64,000 nucleotides of DNA, from NCBI RefSeq assembly GCF_028401385.1, contig NZ_JAQOMR010000001.1:1614501-1678500 (forward strand), read 5' to 3'. The translations under genes and the position numbers were made by a program. Below are positions 23,419-37,305 of this stretch, in pieces. This stretch comes from Marinicella algicola (GTDB taxonomy: Bacteria > Pseudomonadota > Gammaproteobacteria > Xanthomonadales > Marinicellaceae). A model generated the notes under the pieces. That model saw only the letters and a program-made list of their open reading frames with translations. It ran no database searches and had not been told where the DNA came from. How positions within the stretch are numbered: position 1 is the first letter of the stretch; each line of letters begins with the position of its first letter.

Positions 23419-23449
23419 CTTAGTTTGTGCCATAGCCTGTGGTTCCCGA

Positions 23450-25848
23450 TCAGGACTCCGCGGCAGACTTGCTCGATTTGGAGCCGCCCTTCTTGCCGGA
23501 CTTGGCCTTCGGGGCGTCGGACTTCAATTCTGATGGCTTCACCGGTGTGGAATCCGCGATGGCATCGAGCACCAGCTCTTCCTTGCCATCCTTGTCGATT
23601 TTAACGTCGACCCGGACAATTCCACCCTTCTTCAGCTTTCCAAACAGGATCTCATTCGCCAGTGGCTTCTTGATGTATTCCTGAATGACGCGCGACAGCG
23701 GACGGGCGCCCATTTTCTCATCGTAACCACGACCGGCCAGCCATTCGACTGCTTTGTCCTCCAGTTCGAAGGTGACATTGCGTTCCGAAAGCTGCGATTC
23801 AAGCTGCATGACGAATTTCTGAACGACCTGATGGATGACTTCCGTCGGCAGCGGAGCGAATGGGATGATCGCATCGAGACGGTTGCGGAACTCCGGCGTG
23901 AAGATACGGTTTAGCGCATCTTCGTCTTCTCCGGTGCGCCGCGACGACCCGAACCCGATCGCTGATTTCGACATTTCCGCTGCGCCCGCATTGGTCGTCA
24001 TGATCAAAATGACGTTGCGGAAGTCGATTTTCTTGCCGTTGTGATCCGTCAGAGAGCCGTGATCCATGACCTGCAGCAGGATATTATAAATATCCGGATG
24101 CGCCTTCTCGATCTCGTCAAGCAGCACCACGCAGTGCGGATGCTGGTCGACGCCGTCGGTCAGAAGTCCGCCCTGGTCGAAGCCAACATATCCGGGCGGT
24201 GCACCAAGAAGCCGCGAGACCGTGTGACGTTCCATATATTCCGACATGTCGAAGCGTAACAATTCGACACCAAGCGAGGAAGCAAGCTGCTTAGACACCT
24301 CGGTCTTACCGACACCCGTGGGGCCGGAGAAGATGTAGGAGCCGATCGGCTTGTTGGGTTCGCGCAAGCCTGCCCGGGCAAGCTTGATCGCGGTCGCCAG
24401 CGCGTCGATTGCAGTATCCTGCCCATAGACCACAGAGCGCAGTTCCTGCTCGAGATTGGCAAGCACCTGCTCGTCATCCTTGGAGACTGACTTCGGTGGA
24501 ATGCGGGCCATGGTCGCAACCGTAGCCTCGATCTCCTTTTCGGTGATCATCTTGCGCCGGCGCGAAACAGGAACCAGCATTTGCGCCGCACCGCTCTCGT
24601 CAATCACATCGATGGCCTTGTCAGGCAGCTTGCGATCCGAAATGTAGCGTGCCGACAGCTCTACCGCCGCCTTGATGGCGTCGTTGGTATAGCGCAGGTT
24701 GTGATATTCCTCGAAATAGGGTTTCAGGCCCTTCATAATCTCGATTGCATCGTCTACAGACGGCTCGTTGACATCAATCTTCTGGAACCGGCGGACCAGA
24801 GCGCGATCCTTTTCGAAGAACTGGCGGTACTCCTTGTAGGTCGTCGACCCGATGCAACGGATCGCCCCTGAGGAAAGCGCAGGCTTCAAAAGATTGGACG
24901 CATCCATTGCGCCGCCCGATGTTGCGCCGGCGCCGATCACCGTATGGATCTCGTCGATGAAGAGCACCGCCCCTCATATTCCTCGAGTTCCTTGACCACC
25001 TGCTTCAGGCGTTCTTCGAAATCGCCACGATAGCGCGTACCGGCGAGAAGCGTGCCCATGTCAAGTGAGAAGATGGTGGCATCAATCAGCGCCTCGGGCA
25101 CTTTGCCTTCGACTATACGCTTGGCCAGACCTTCAGCGATCGCTGTCTTGCCGACACCCGGGTCGCCAACATAAAGCGGGTTGTTCTTGGAGCGGCGGCA
25201 CAGAACCTGAATGGTCCGGCTGACCTCGGCATCGCGGCCGATCAGCGGATCGATCTTGCCACTCATCGCCTTTTCATTAAGATTGACGCAATAGGCTTTC
25301 AGGGCATCAGGTTGCTTGCGCCCGCTGTCCTCGACATGCTGTGCATTGCTTTCGGCATCGTCGTTTTCAGAATTTATGCCGCGCGGTGGACGCGTTTCCG
25401 ACGACCCCGGCCGCTTGCCAATCCCGTGGGAAATATAATTGACCGCGTCGTAGCGGGTCATTTCCTGCTGCTGCAGGAAATAGGCCGCATGGCTTTCGCG
25501 TTCAGCAAAGATGGCAACAAGCACATTGGCACCCGTCACCTCCTCGCGGCCGGAAGACTGTACGTGAATCACAGCGCGCTGGATCACGCGTTGAAAACCG
25601 GATGTCGGCTTGGAATCCTCGTCGTAACCGGTCACTAGATTGGCCAGTTCGGTATCGACATATTCCATGACTGTTTTGCGCAAAGCGTCGAGGTCGACAT
25701 TGCAGGCACCCATAACTGCGGCCGCGTCACCATCATCAAGCAAAGCCAGGAGCAGGTGCTCCAGCGTCGCATATTCATGATGCCGGTCATTTGCATAGGT
25801 TAGAGCCTGATGCAGAACCTTTTCGAGACTGGGAGAGAATGTTGGCAC
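23450..25848 (-). CDS. clpA: ATP-dependent Clp protease ATP-binding subunit ClpA
   Basis: AAA+ unfoldase partnering ClpP. Order: double Clp-N repeat (FSPSLEKVLHQALTYAN...), first AAA module with Walker A GDPGVGKTAIAEG and Walker B VLFIDEIHTVIGAG, second AAA module with GPTGVGKTEVSKQLA and VVLLDEIEKAHPDIYN, then a D2-small domain and a Lys/Ser-rich tail. About 800 residues, slightly long because of the tail. One G is missing in the run at 24971-24974, exactly at Walker B. The GTG start at 25848 has GAGGATC upstream and lies ten bases after clpS. Confidence 0.93.
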
Positions 25849-25858
25849 GATCAGATCC

Positions 25859-26211
25859 TCACTTCTTTTCCATGACACATTGCAATGGGTGTTGGTGCTG
25901 ACGCGCAAAATCCATGACCTGGCTGACCTTGGTCTCAGCCACTTCATAGGTAAACACCCCGCATTCGCCGACGCCATTATTGTGAACGTTGAGCATGATG
26001 CGGGTGGCCGCCTCGCGATCCTTCTGGAAGAAACGCTCCAGAATATGGATTACAAACTCCATTGGTGTGTAGTCATCATTCAGCAGAAGAACCCGGTAAA
26101 GACTGGGTTTCTTCGTCTTGGGCTTGGTGCGCGCGATCACCGTCGTTCCGCGGTTCGGATTGCCCCGTTTTTTGAAGGGTCGTTCTGCATCCGGATCGAC
26201 ATCGCGATCAT
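25859..26211 (-). CDS. clpS: ClpS adaptor
   Basis: N-end-rule adaptor of ClpAP. The conserved core is intact: [33 protein letters not shown], then [39 protein letters not shown] take the ATG at 26211 ([11 protein letters not shown]), which resembles rhizobial ClpS N-termini and follows GGAG; it needs one extra A in the run at 26168-26173 ([11 protein letters not shown]). A TTG further upstream at 26236 gives an uninterrupted frame and is the alternative start. Confidence 0.88.
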
Positions 26212-26663
26212 TCTTCCTAACTCCGTCCGTCCTCAAGATTTTCAGCCGCGTACACCAGGCTTTTGTTGACGTTCATATCTGTATGTACCGAGTCCGTTTC
26301 AAGCTCCCCGAGACTGAAGCAATCTTAATGCCGTTCTTCCGGGCTTGTCATTAAGAAAATATGGCGACCTCGATCAGTCGCTATTGAGCCGCACCGGCCT
26401 CGCATTTCGGCACGGACCCGCTCATCAAGCCCGCAGCAAGCTCAGACTTCAAACTCAAACAAATTCGAACAAATTCAAGCGAAGCTTCAGCCGTATCCGC
26501 AAATCCGGTAGGCTTTAGGATGACGCGAAACGTTACGCATTGCAGTGCGAATCGTTTCGTGCAAGAATTTGAGATGCCCTCTGTGGAATGCACAGAACCT
26601 CAGAAAACGGCTGGAGACGTCATCTCCGCCGCTTACCTTTTCCCGGAAAACGCCCAAACCCGC
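26212..26663. other. Intergenic region upstream of clpS with imperfect palindrome
   Basis: About 450 bases with no coding signature I trust. It must hold the clpS promoter. At 26526-26559 the arms CGAAACG and CGTTTCG enclose a second pair CGCA/TGCG, giving a nested imperfect palindrome without a T-run. Direct repeats CAAATTCGAACAAATTC occur near 26458. Confidence 0.4.
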
Positions 26664-27712
26664 CTATTGGCAGTAGGTTGTGTCCGACGAACGCTGCTTC
26701 AGATCAAAATGGAAGTGGTCATTATGTTTGGGGTAGCCGGGGCCGAGCACGGTGTTGAAATATTCGCACCCACTGGCACGGGCGGACTTCAGAAGCCCCT
26801 TCTCCCTGAAGGCAAAAAAGCCCTTGCGTGAGACGTCGATTGTCTTGCCGGTATTCAGGGTAAATCCACCGATATCGATAGCATTCCCCTTCGAATGCTC
26901 TGACATGGTTCGCGAATTGGTACCGTTATTCACGCGCCGACAGGAATAGCCACCCATGGTCTGGATCGATTTCAAGCCGGTCAGATAGCGTACGCGCGCA
27001 GCGGGCGCCAAGTCATTCTGAACCCATTGGGCAAAAGCCAGCGCGGTTTCACAATTCACTGTGACATCGGGAGAGACGTCGATATTGCCGGAGAGTTTCT
27101 GCAGCTTGACTGGATAGGCGATACCGCACTGGCTGCCGTTCGCGATCGCTTCCACATCCGTGAAGGTCACGCCCAACTGGTTCAGTTCACTACGGCACTG
27201 CCGCTCGGCAAGCGGCATCAGCCCGGGTATCCTGTTTTGCTTTGGTTGGGACATAGCCCCTCGCCCGCTCCGGGCTGAACATGGGGCAAAAGCGATGCGG
27301 TATTGATCGGGTCGATACCCGGCTCCTGCGCTCGCGCCGTCTGTTGCTCGGCGGTCAGTGCGTCGTTGTCGGCAATGGCAGCAACGCTGGCCTTATCTTC
27401 GGCCTCGCTGAAACCAAGATAGCTGTCGATCGGCACACCCGCAGATGTCTCCGTCTGGGCAATCAATTGTTCGATGGTCGGCGGCGGAGCCTCGTCCGCA
27501 GCAAGCCGGGCTGAATCAACTTCAGGTGACGGAGCCGAAGTGACCTGAGCCGTCGCAATCTCGCTGCGGGTAACGACCTGAGAAGGCTTGGCGCTGGTAT
27601 CGACAGAAAACGAAGTCATCAGCCCGCCGATGGAACAGCCGGCCAGTGCCATGGAAATCGCCGTGCAAGAAACCGCGTGCCGCAGATGAGAAAAAGACGC
27701 CATACCGTTCAT
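26664..27712 (-). CDS. Extensin-like family lipoprotein
   Basis: About 350 residues. The N-terminus is a lipoprotein signal (AVSCTAISMALAGCS) with lipobox LAGC, followed by a disordered acidic linker and then the extensin-like C-terminal domain common in rhizobia: CGIAYPVKLQKLSG, LTGLKSIQTMGGYSCR, SEHSKGNAIDIGGF, and HNDHFHFDLKQR. The His/Asp pattern (SEHSxGxAIDI ... HxDHFHFD) resembles LAS-type (DD-carboxypeptidase-like) metallopeptidases, so a cell-wall role is plausible. One G is lost at 27222 (GYPGLMPLAERQCR). Transcribed alone. Confidence 0.75.
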
Positions 27713-27853
27713 CGTGCCCAGGTTGAAACCTGATGACGATTAAAACAGACATATGTAAACAAATGCTTTGCCGCAGTGCCATAGCGAAATCCGGCTCTTG
27801 CACCGCAGGGAACCGGCGATAATCTGCACACCGTGGCCGAAGGAGAAGAATCG

Positions 27854-28264
27854 ATGAGCGAGATACCGAGCGGTGAGCTGACACTCAGAACAGTGGCCAT
27901 GCCCGCCAATGCCAATCCGGCAGGAGACATTTTTGGCGGATGGGTGATGTCGCAGATGGATCTGGCCGCCTTCGTCGCCGCTTCCGAACATGCCGGCATG
28001 CGAACGGTCACGGCTGCCGTTCATTCAATGACATTCGAAAAACCCGTCAAGATCGGGGATACGTTGTGCGTTTACACCACGTTTTCTCGCATCGGACGCA
28101 CCTCGATGACGATCAATGTCCAGGCCTGGGTTCACCGTCACGATAGGCCCCGGCGCGAAAAGGTCACTGCGGCCGAATTCATCATGGTGGCCATGGATGA
28201 AAATGGGAAACCTGCTCCCGTTCCCGCCAAACGGCTACCAGCCGACACCGAAACGGATAGCTGA
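27854..28264 (+). CDS. YciA-like acyl-CoA thioesterase (hotdog fold)
   Basis: A 136-residue hotdog thioesterase with PANANPAGDIFGGWVMSQMDLAAFVAA, the Asp/Gly-rich active-site region of the YciA/Acot group. The ATG at 27854 is preferred because GGAGAAG lies upstream at good spacing; a GTG at 27833 would add seven residues. The gene ends two bases before the RDD-protein gene, so they form a pair. The frame is intact. Confidence 0.85.
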   Translation: MSEIPSGELTLRTVAMPANANPAGDIFGGWVMSQMDLAAFVAASEHAGMRTVTAAVHSMTFEKPVKIGDTLCVYTTFSRIGRTSMTINVQAWVHRHDRPRREKVTAAEFIMVAMDENGKPAPVPAKRLPADTETDS

Positions 28265-28266
28265 CC

Positions 28267-29124
28267 ATGACCGAACAGACCGCCACATCCCAGCGTCCGC
28301 CGCGCCTTTTCCTGCGCCGGCTCGCTGCGCTGATTGTCGACTTTCTGGTCTACGGCATTCTCGCAACGTTTATCGTTGGCGCTGTTGTCATGGCCGTTCC
28401 GCAATTGAAGGACGGCGTTGCCAGCTCGTTCTTCTACACGCGAACCTGTGAAGCCGCAGATAGCAGCATACCGGTATTTGCCGCAATCCAGCAGGACTGG
28501 CCGAAATCAGACGCCGGTAACACCACGATGAACGCACGGTTCTGCACTATCGAGAGCTTTTTCATGCCGCAAAAGCGCCTGGCGGTGGTGACGGAAAGTC
28601 GAGAAGGCGAAAACGGCGGAACCTTCACCCGCTCTGTCTCGATCCAGCTTGACGAAACCGGTGCGCCGGTCTTTCCCTCGCCGCTGATCGAAAGGAGTGT
28701 GTCGGCACTCCAACTCATCGCCTTCCCGCTGGCGCTCGCGCTGTCCACGATCTTTCTCGGCTGGACACCCGGCAAGCGCATATTCTCGCTCCGCGCCACA
28801 ACCGACGCCCTCGCCAAGACCCCGCCCCCGCTCAGTCCTGCCAGGACCATCTCACGCGAATATCTGAAATTCTGGCCGGTTATCGCCAACAACCTGATCC
28901 AGTTTGCCATCGCAGCCCAGGCACCCAGATCCTCATCGGTGGCCGAGACTGTTGCATGGCTTGAAGCGGCGGGCACCGACCAGCGGGCCATAGCCGACAT
29001 TCTGGTGCTAAACGCCGCAACCTTGCTGGTTCTGTTCGTCTGGTGGGTCTGGCCGTTTGCGCTATGGCGCGGCCGGACGCTCTATGATGGCTTTGTGCGT
29101 GCCTATGTGGTGCTGAGGAACTGA
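28267..29124 (+). CDS. RDD-family membrane protein
   Basis: Membrane protein of 285 residues with the RDD pattern RRLAALIVDFLVYGILA at the first membrane helix, two central helices (LQLIAFPLALALSTIFLGWTPGKRIF) and a C-terminal helix (VLNAATLLVLFVWWVWPF). The loop between helices 1 and 2 is unusually long and includes four cysteines or near-by pairs, consistent with a periplasmic segment. RDD proteins include transport-related members; no specific substrate can be read here. Intact and translationally close to the thioesterase gene. Confidence 0.75.
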   Translation: MTEQTATSQRPPRLFLRRLAALIVDFLVYGILATFIVGAVVMAVPQLKDGVASSFFYTRTCEAADSSIPVFAAIQQDWPKSDAGNTTMNARFCTIESFFMPQKRLAVVTESREGENGGTFTRSVSIQLDETGAPVFPSPLIERSVSALQLIAFPLALALSTIFLGWTPGKRIFSLRATTDALAKTPPPLSPARTISREYLKFWPVIANNLIQFAIAAQAPRSSSVAETVAWLEAAGTDQRAIADILVLNAATLLVLFVWWVWPFALWRGRTLYDGFVRAYVVLRN

Positions 29125-29181
29125 GTTGACGGCGCGCGCTTGCTTTGTGCGACACTCTATCGGCGCTCACCGCCCGATCAT

Positions 29182-29196
29182 GTTTTCTATTTGTTC
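29182..29196 (+). promoter_or_regulatory. Degenerate LexA box upstream of uvrB
   Basis: GTTT-TCTATTT-GTTC, one mismatch from the alphaproteobacterial SOS operator GTTC-N7-GTTC, about 55 bases before the uvrB start. It shares TATTTGTTC with the perfect site at ssb/uvrA, which supports but does not prove LexA control. Confidence 0.45.
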
Positions 29197-29251
29197 TTGT
29201 TTTTGCCGCACGCCCCTTTTCTTTTGAGGCGAGTCCCTCCATATTCCCGGC

Positions 29252-32022
<2,771 letters not shown>

Positions 32023-32100
32023 CCGCATTCCAACCGCAGTTGTGCAGCGCTGGAGATACATGTAGGGTTGTGCTGTTTTGATGAAAAAGTGGCTACAGAA

Positions 32101-32769
32101 ATGACTGAAGAAAAATATGGCCATATCGGCCAGCACGTGAAGACAGCTTTCGTGAATGCTCAGGCAAACCCGAGTCCCTACCGGCACTGGCTGGTTGAAA
32201 ACCTGTTCCCCGATGCACTGCTGGCGGACATTCAGGCGCTCGATTTTCCACGCCCGGATCTTGAGGGTGTGTCGGGAACACGCGAGGTTCACAACAAGAG
32301 CCGTCATTACTTTGATCAGGAAAACAAGGCGAAATATGATTGCTGCGCCGCCGTTGCCGCAGCCTTTCAGGCGCCCGATGTTGCCGCGCTGATCCAGGAT
32401 AAATTCGAGACCAATATCGAAGGTTCAAGCCTCAGGATCGAATATGCCCAGGACACCGACGGTTTCTGGCTGGAACCGCATACTGATATCGGCGTCAAGC
32501 TGTTCACACTGCTGATCTATCTTTCCGACGGGCCAGGCCATGAAACGCTCGGAACCGATATCTATGCTTCCAGGGAAGACCATGTCGGTCGGTCGCCTTT
32601 TGGCCCAAACCAGGCGATGATCTTCGTGCCCGCCGACAATACCTGGCACGGTTTTGAGCGACGGCCGATCGAAGGTGTTCGTAAATCGCTGATCGTGAAT
32701 TATGTCACGCCAGAATGGCGTGCCCGCGAGCAGCTTGCCTTCCCGGAAGACCCGATCACAACTGGTTGA
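32101..32769 (+). CDS. 2OG-Fe(II) oxygenase superfamily protein
   Basis: About 222 residues. A jelly-roll dioxygenase pattern is visible: EPHTDIGVKLFTLLIYLSD supplies the HxD iron ligands, and WHGFERRPIEGVRKSLIVNYV supplies the distal His and the Arg that binds 2-oxoglutarate. The substrate is unknown; similar proteins are annotated only as 2OG-Fe(II) oxygenases. The ATG at 32101 lacks a good ribosome-binding site. It converges with the ELM1-like gene with no gap. The frame is intact. Confidence 0.7.
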   Translation: MTEEKYGHIGQHVKTAFVNAQANPSPYRHWLVENLFPDALLADIQALDFPRPDLEGVSGTREVHNKSRHYFDQENKAKYDCCAAVAAAFQAPDVAALIQDKFETNIEGSSLRIEYAQDTDGFWLEPHTDIGVKLFTLLIYLSDGPGHETLGTDIYASREDHVGRSPFGPNQAMIFVPADNTWHGFERRPIEGVRKSLIVNYVTPEWRAREQLAFPEDPITTG

Positions 32770-33727
32770 TTACGCTGGTTTACGGCCATGCGCCGCAAGG
32801 CCGCGCCGGATCGCGTCGGCGATTTCTTGCGTCGCATCGACCCGGTCATAGCTGTAGGGCGCGAGCGGACCGTCAAACGAGCGGGTGAGGCCGGCCACCT
32901 CCAACCTTGTCAGGAAGCCGGCAAGCTTCGTATTGAGATTATAGGACACAAGCGGAAACACGGGCTTGCCAGTGGACAGCGCCTCGCTGACCATGTTGTG
33001 GGAATCCCCGTCACCGCAAGCATGTCGCAGAAACCAAGCAGCGCGCGGTAGGGGTTCCGCTCGTCCGGCGACCAGATCCAATGCGGAAAGCCGGAGAGCC
33101 GGTCGCGCAACGCCGTCATCACGGTTTCTGGCGTACGCCGCGACTGAGTGACAATAATGCTGCCGACCTCGGACTTTGCGTGATCGATCTGCACCATGAA
33201 ATGTTTCAGCGCGGCATCCTCATCACGGGCTCCGGACACTGGGTTGCCGATCAGGATACCGAGTCGCGGTCGCGGCAACCGATCCCAGGAAGCTGGCCTG
33301 CTGTCCGTCGCCGAGGCAATAACCTCCTCGGTCAACGGGTGCGGGCCGGTGTCGGTGACCATTACGTTGTCGGCGCGCAACCGGTCGTGACGTGGCACCC
33401 AGATCAGATCGGCAGCAGAAGCGCCGATGCGCGGATCCTTCAAGAACACGGTATAGGTCCTGCCAGCGGAGGCCTTCTTCACCGCTTTCAGATATGGGAC
33501 CATCCGCCTTCCGGTGGCGATCGCCACATCCGGAAAAGGCGGCGCAATCGGGCTGGCTTTTTCCCCGGGCGGTGTTTCGGCGGGACCGGACCATGCGGCA
33601 TCCACCACTCCCACGGCTTTCCAGGCAGAATCACCTTCTCCTCGGCGTCTTCACCAAGCCGCGAAACCACGCCCAGGCACTGTACCCTGTCGCCGATCTT
33701 GCCGTCCGTCAAAACCCAGATTTTCAA
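32770..33727 (-). CDS. ELM1-like (mitochondrial fission ELM1 family) protein
   Basis: About 319 residues with the GT-B-like organisation of the bacterial ELM1 family: KIWVLTDGKIGDRVQCLGV at the start, SPIAPPFPDVAIATGRRMVPYLKAV, VFLKDPRIG, VPRHDRLRADNVMVTDTGP, and the C-terminal TGDSHNMVSEALSTGKPVFPL that resembles sugar-nucleotide binding loops. Two G runs have each lost one base (33563-33566 and near 33008). The start is a TTG at 33727 following AAAGGATGA. The bacterial role is not established. Confidence 0.75.
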
Positions 33728-33829
33728 GCGCTCATCCTTTGATAACGGTTGCTGCGACAATCGGAATATCGTTTCCAGTTTTGACGCAGTCAGCAAAGGC
33801 CGTCAACGCGACCGAACCGTTCAAAGTGG

Positions 33830-34072
33830 GGCTACGCGGGGCTGCCGCAACTGTTGGCGCATGGTGTCAGAAAGGGCCTTGCTGAGCTGCTCGCCGAACT
33901 TGGATGCAGCCAGTACGAAATCGTGGCGATTCGCGGCCACCCTGAGGCCAAGACAAGCGAGGTCTATACCCGCCGCGTCGAACGCCGGAAACTCGCCGTA
34001 AACGCCATGGACCGATTCAAGGTTCCCCACGCATGGATCTGGCGTGGTCCATCTTGGCATGTAACATATTGA
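33830..34072 (+). pseudogene. Tyrosine-recombinase (integrase) C-terminal remnant
   Basis: A stretch reading AHGVRKGLAELLAELGCSQYEIVAIRGHPEAK...EVYTRRVERRKLAVNAMDRF matches the end of phage-type integrases: HGxRK box, the second His in GH, and the nucleophilic Tyr in VYTRR. Upstream of about 33830 no integrase homology is visible, so only the last third remains. It ends 25 bases from the 3' end of tRNA-Leu, the usual place for an integrase after tRNA-targeted insertion. Confidence 0.65.
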
Positions 34073-34096
34073 TTTTATTTGATAAAATCTTAAAAA

Positions 34097-34181
34097 TGGT
34101 GCGGTCGAGAAGACTCGAACTTCCACGGGTTGCCCCACAGCGACCTCAACGCTGCGCGTCTACCAATTCCGCCACGACCGC
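34097..34181 (-). tRNA. tRNA-Leu (anticodon GAG)
   Basis: An 85-nt class II tRNA with CCA encoded. Acceptor GCGGTCG pairs with CGACCGC; the anticodon stem GCAGCG / CGCTGT holds the loop TTGAGGT, so the anticodon is GAG (Leu, CUC/CUU). A variable arm TGGGGCAACCCGTGG and T-arm with GTTCGAGTC follow. The 3' end faces the integrase remnant. Confidence 0.93.
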
Positions 34182-34222
34182 ATCGTGGTAGGGCCGGTTG
34201 TGCCGGCGCCGCTGCATGTAGC

Positions 34223-34262
34223 AAAAGCGTCATCGGCGCACAAGCGCCAATGACGCTTTTTT
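34223..34262. terminator. Terminator-like hairpin between tRNA-Leu and lipB
   Basis: AAAAGCGTCA ... TGACGCTTTT with inner arms GGCGC/GCGCC around ACAA, followed by TTTTTTGATTT. It is shaped like a bidirectional rho-independent terminator, although the nearest plus-strand gene upstream is the integrase remnant. Confidence 0.65.
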
Positions 34263-34372
34263 GATTTCTGCTGGAGAAACTATTCATGGCCCTGAAAGGC
34301 AGCGTTTACGCACGCGTTTTCGTCTTGCCGCCTGCTGCCAAATCTGCAAGGAAAAGCGCGAAGGACGGACAC

Positions 34373-35093
34373 ATGGAACGACGCGAAATCGATTTTCTCA
34401 TGCCCGCTGCGCCGGATTCTGCCACCAGTCAGATGGCGTGTCTCGCAGGGTCTTGTCCCCTATCCCGATGCGCTCGCGGTGATGGAACGGCAGGTAGATC
34501 TGATCGTCCGGGGTGAGGCGGACGAGACTTGTCTGGCTGGTTGAGCATCCGCCGCTCTATACGGCCGGCACCAGTGCCGTGCGTCAGGACCTGCTCACAC
34601 CTGAGCGTTTTCCGGTCTATGAGACAGGGCGTGGCGGTGAATATACCTACCACGGGCCGGGACAACGTGTTGCCTATCTGATGCTCGACCTGAAGCGCCG
34701 CCGGCGCGATGTGCGCGCTTTGTGGCCGCGATCGAGGAAACCATCATCAAGACGCTTGATCTCGATGAATGTGCGCGGCGAGCGTCGCGAGGACCGGGTC
34801 AGAGTCTGGGTCCGCCGCCCGGAACGGCCGCCGCTGCCCGATGGCTCGCCTGCGGAAGACAAGATTGCTGCCATCGGTATCCGTCTCAGGCACTGGGTGA
34901 GTTTCCACGGGCTGTCGATCAATGTCGAGCCCGAGCTCGAACATTTTGGGGGCATCGTGCCGTGCGGGATTTCAGGCTATGGGGTGACGAGCCTGGTAGA
35001 CCTCGGGCTGCCGGTCACCATGGAAGACGTCGATATCTGTCTGAAAAAGCCTTCGAAGATGTTTTCGGCGAGACCGCTCCGGACGCCCTTTGA
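34373..35093 (+). CDS. lipB: Octanoyltransferase LipB, multiple frame breaks
   Basis: Transfers octanoate from acyl carrier protein to lipoyl domains, the first step of lipoylation needed by the pdh and gcv systems in this window. Conserved blocks: [53 protein letters not shown] (catalytic Lys) and [11 protein letters not shown] (catalytic Cys). At least five breaks occur: a five-base tandem-repeat contraction near 34437, a surplus base near 34530, two around 34722-34765, and a lost A near 35044. The density is higher than elsewhere, so a genuine defect cannot be excluded, but both catalytic residues survive. Confidence 0.82.
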
Positions 35094-35097
35094 CGGT

Positions 35098-35487
35098 TCA
35101 GTGCAGCGTCCGTCCGCCAGTTACTGAAAAGCCGAACCGGCCCGGAAATACTGCACGCTTGGTCGTGTCAGAGCTACGACCGGCATGGCCGACATGGTTG
35201 ACCTCAATCACGACGTCCTTGAGGCTGAAACTCTTCGGCCTGCTGTCGGCCCGGCTATCGGCCACGTCACCTGAAATCAACCAGAACGGACGCACATTGA
35301 GCAGACCGGCGATCCGAACAAGCCGCTCCAGTGAGGGCTCAGCGCGATCGCATTCCCAGTTTCTGACTGTTTCTCGTCTGACCCCAAGGCGCCCGGCCAG
35401 ATCGGCCAGGCTGATTCCGGCGCTTTCGCGTGCCGCGAGCAGGCGCCCGCCGAGCGTATCGTCGCCGTAAAAGTCCTCTGTCATCAT
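35098..35487 (-). CDS. XRE-family (Cro/C1-type) transcriptional regulator
   Basis: About 130 residues with a clear helix-turn-helix: [54 protein letters not shown]. The start at 35487 (tandem ATG ATG) follows GGAAAGG. The C-terminus beyond SGDV is uncertain and may be frameshifted. It is convergent with lipB (4-base gap) and divergent from the formaldehyde cassette starting at 35696, so it could regulate that operon; this is inference. Confidence 0.75.
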   Translation of the reverse strand: MMTEDFYGDDTLGGRLLAARESAGISLADLAGRLGVRRETVRNWECDRAEPSLERLVRIAGLLNVRPFWLISGDVADSRADSRPKSFSLKDVVIEVNHVGHAGRSSDTTKRAVFPGRFGFSVTGGRTLH

Positions 35488-35695
35488 TTCTGGCCTTTCC
35501 ATCCCTTTCGGCATGCCGGGTTTCCCGGTTCTTGTCCCCTTCATAGCCAAAATCGCCGCAAAGCACCACCCGGGGCGGCGCTCAGGCAGCGCGGCGAACG
35601 CAAAAATCCTGATCACGCAGACTTGTGCTTGCGAATAAGGGAGCCGCCGTGTCAAAGATTGACTGATAACAAAGATGAGTTCGGAGAGACACCAG

Positions 35696-36822
<1,127 letters not shown>

Positions 36823-36823
<1 letters not shown>

Positions 36824-37305
36824 TGTCATCGCTTTCCGTCGATATCGCCCGCATGGACGCGCTCACTGCGGGTGAGCTTTATGATGTCATCAAACTACGC
36901 GTCGATGTCTTCGTGGTCGAGCAGAACTGCCCCTACCCCGAACTTGACGGCAAGGACGCCGAGGCCTTTCACCTGCGCCTCCTCGAAGCCGGGAAGCTGG
37001 TCGCCTATGGCCGGATTTTCACACCGGACAGAGAGCCCGAAGCGCGGATCGGCCGGGTCGTCGTGGCCCCGTCACATCGGGGAAGAAAGCTTGGCGAACG
37101 TTTGATGCGGGAAGCCGTCTCGGCCTGCGAACGGCTTGCGCCCGGTGCGCCGATTGTCATTTCCGCACAGGCCCATCTGGAGCGGTTTTATAAAGGGTTC
37201 GGCTTCTGCACGACAACGGAGCCCTATCTGGAAGACGGCATTCCACATGTCGGCATGACCCGCGATGCCGCCCCTTTGCACACAAGCCGCGGAAACGCCT
37301 CATGA
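36823..37305 (+). CDS. ElaA-like GNAT acetyltransferase
   Basis: GNAT-fold protein of 160 residues: LYDVIKLRVDVFVVEQNCPYPELDGKD at the start, RIGRVVVAPSHRGRKLGERLM forming the acetyl-CoA pyrophosphate loop (xxRGRxxG), and FYKGFGF near the end. This is the ElaA group whose targets are unknown. Its ATG overlaps the preceding stop by one base (TGATG), implying translational coupling with the dehydrogenase. Confidence 0.85.

Noticed and set aside
24960..24980. Possible programmed frameshift in clpA at Walker B
   Set aside because: The break is a simple G-run loss identical in kind to dozens of others; ClpA is not known to use frameshifting.
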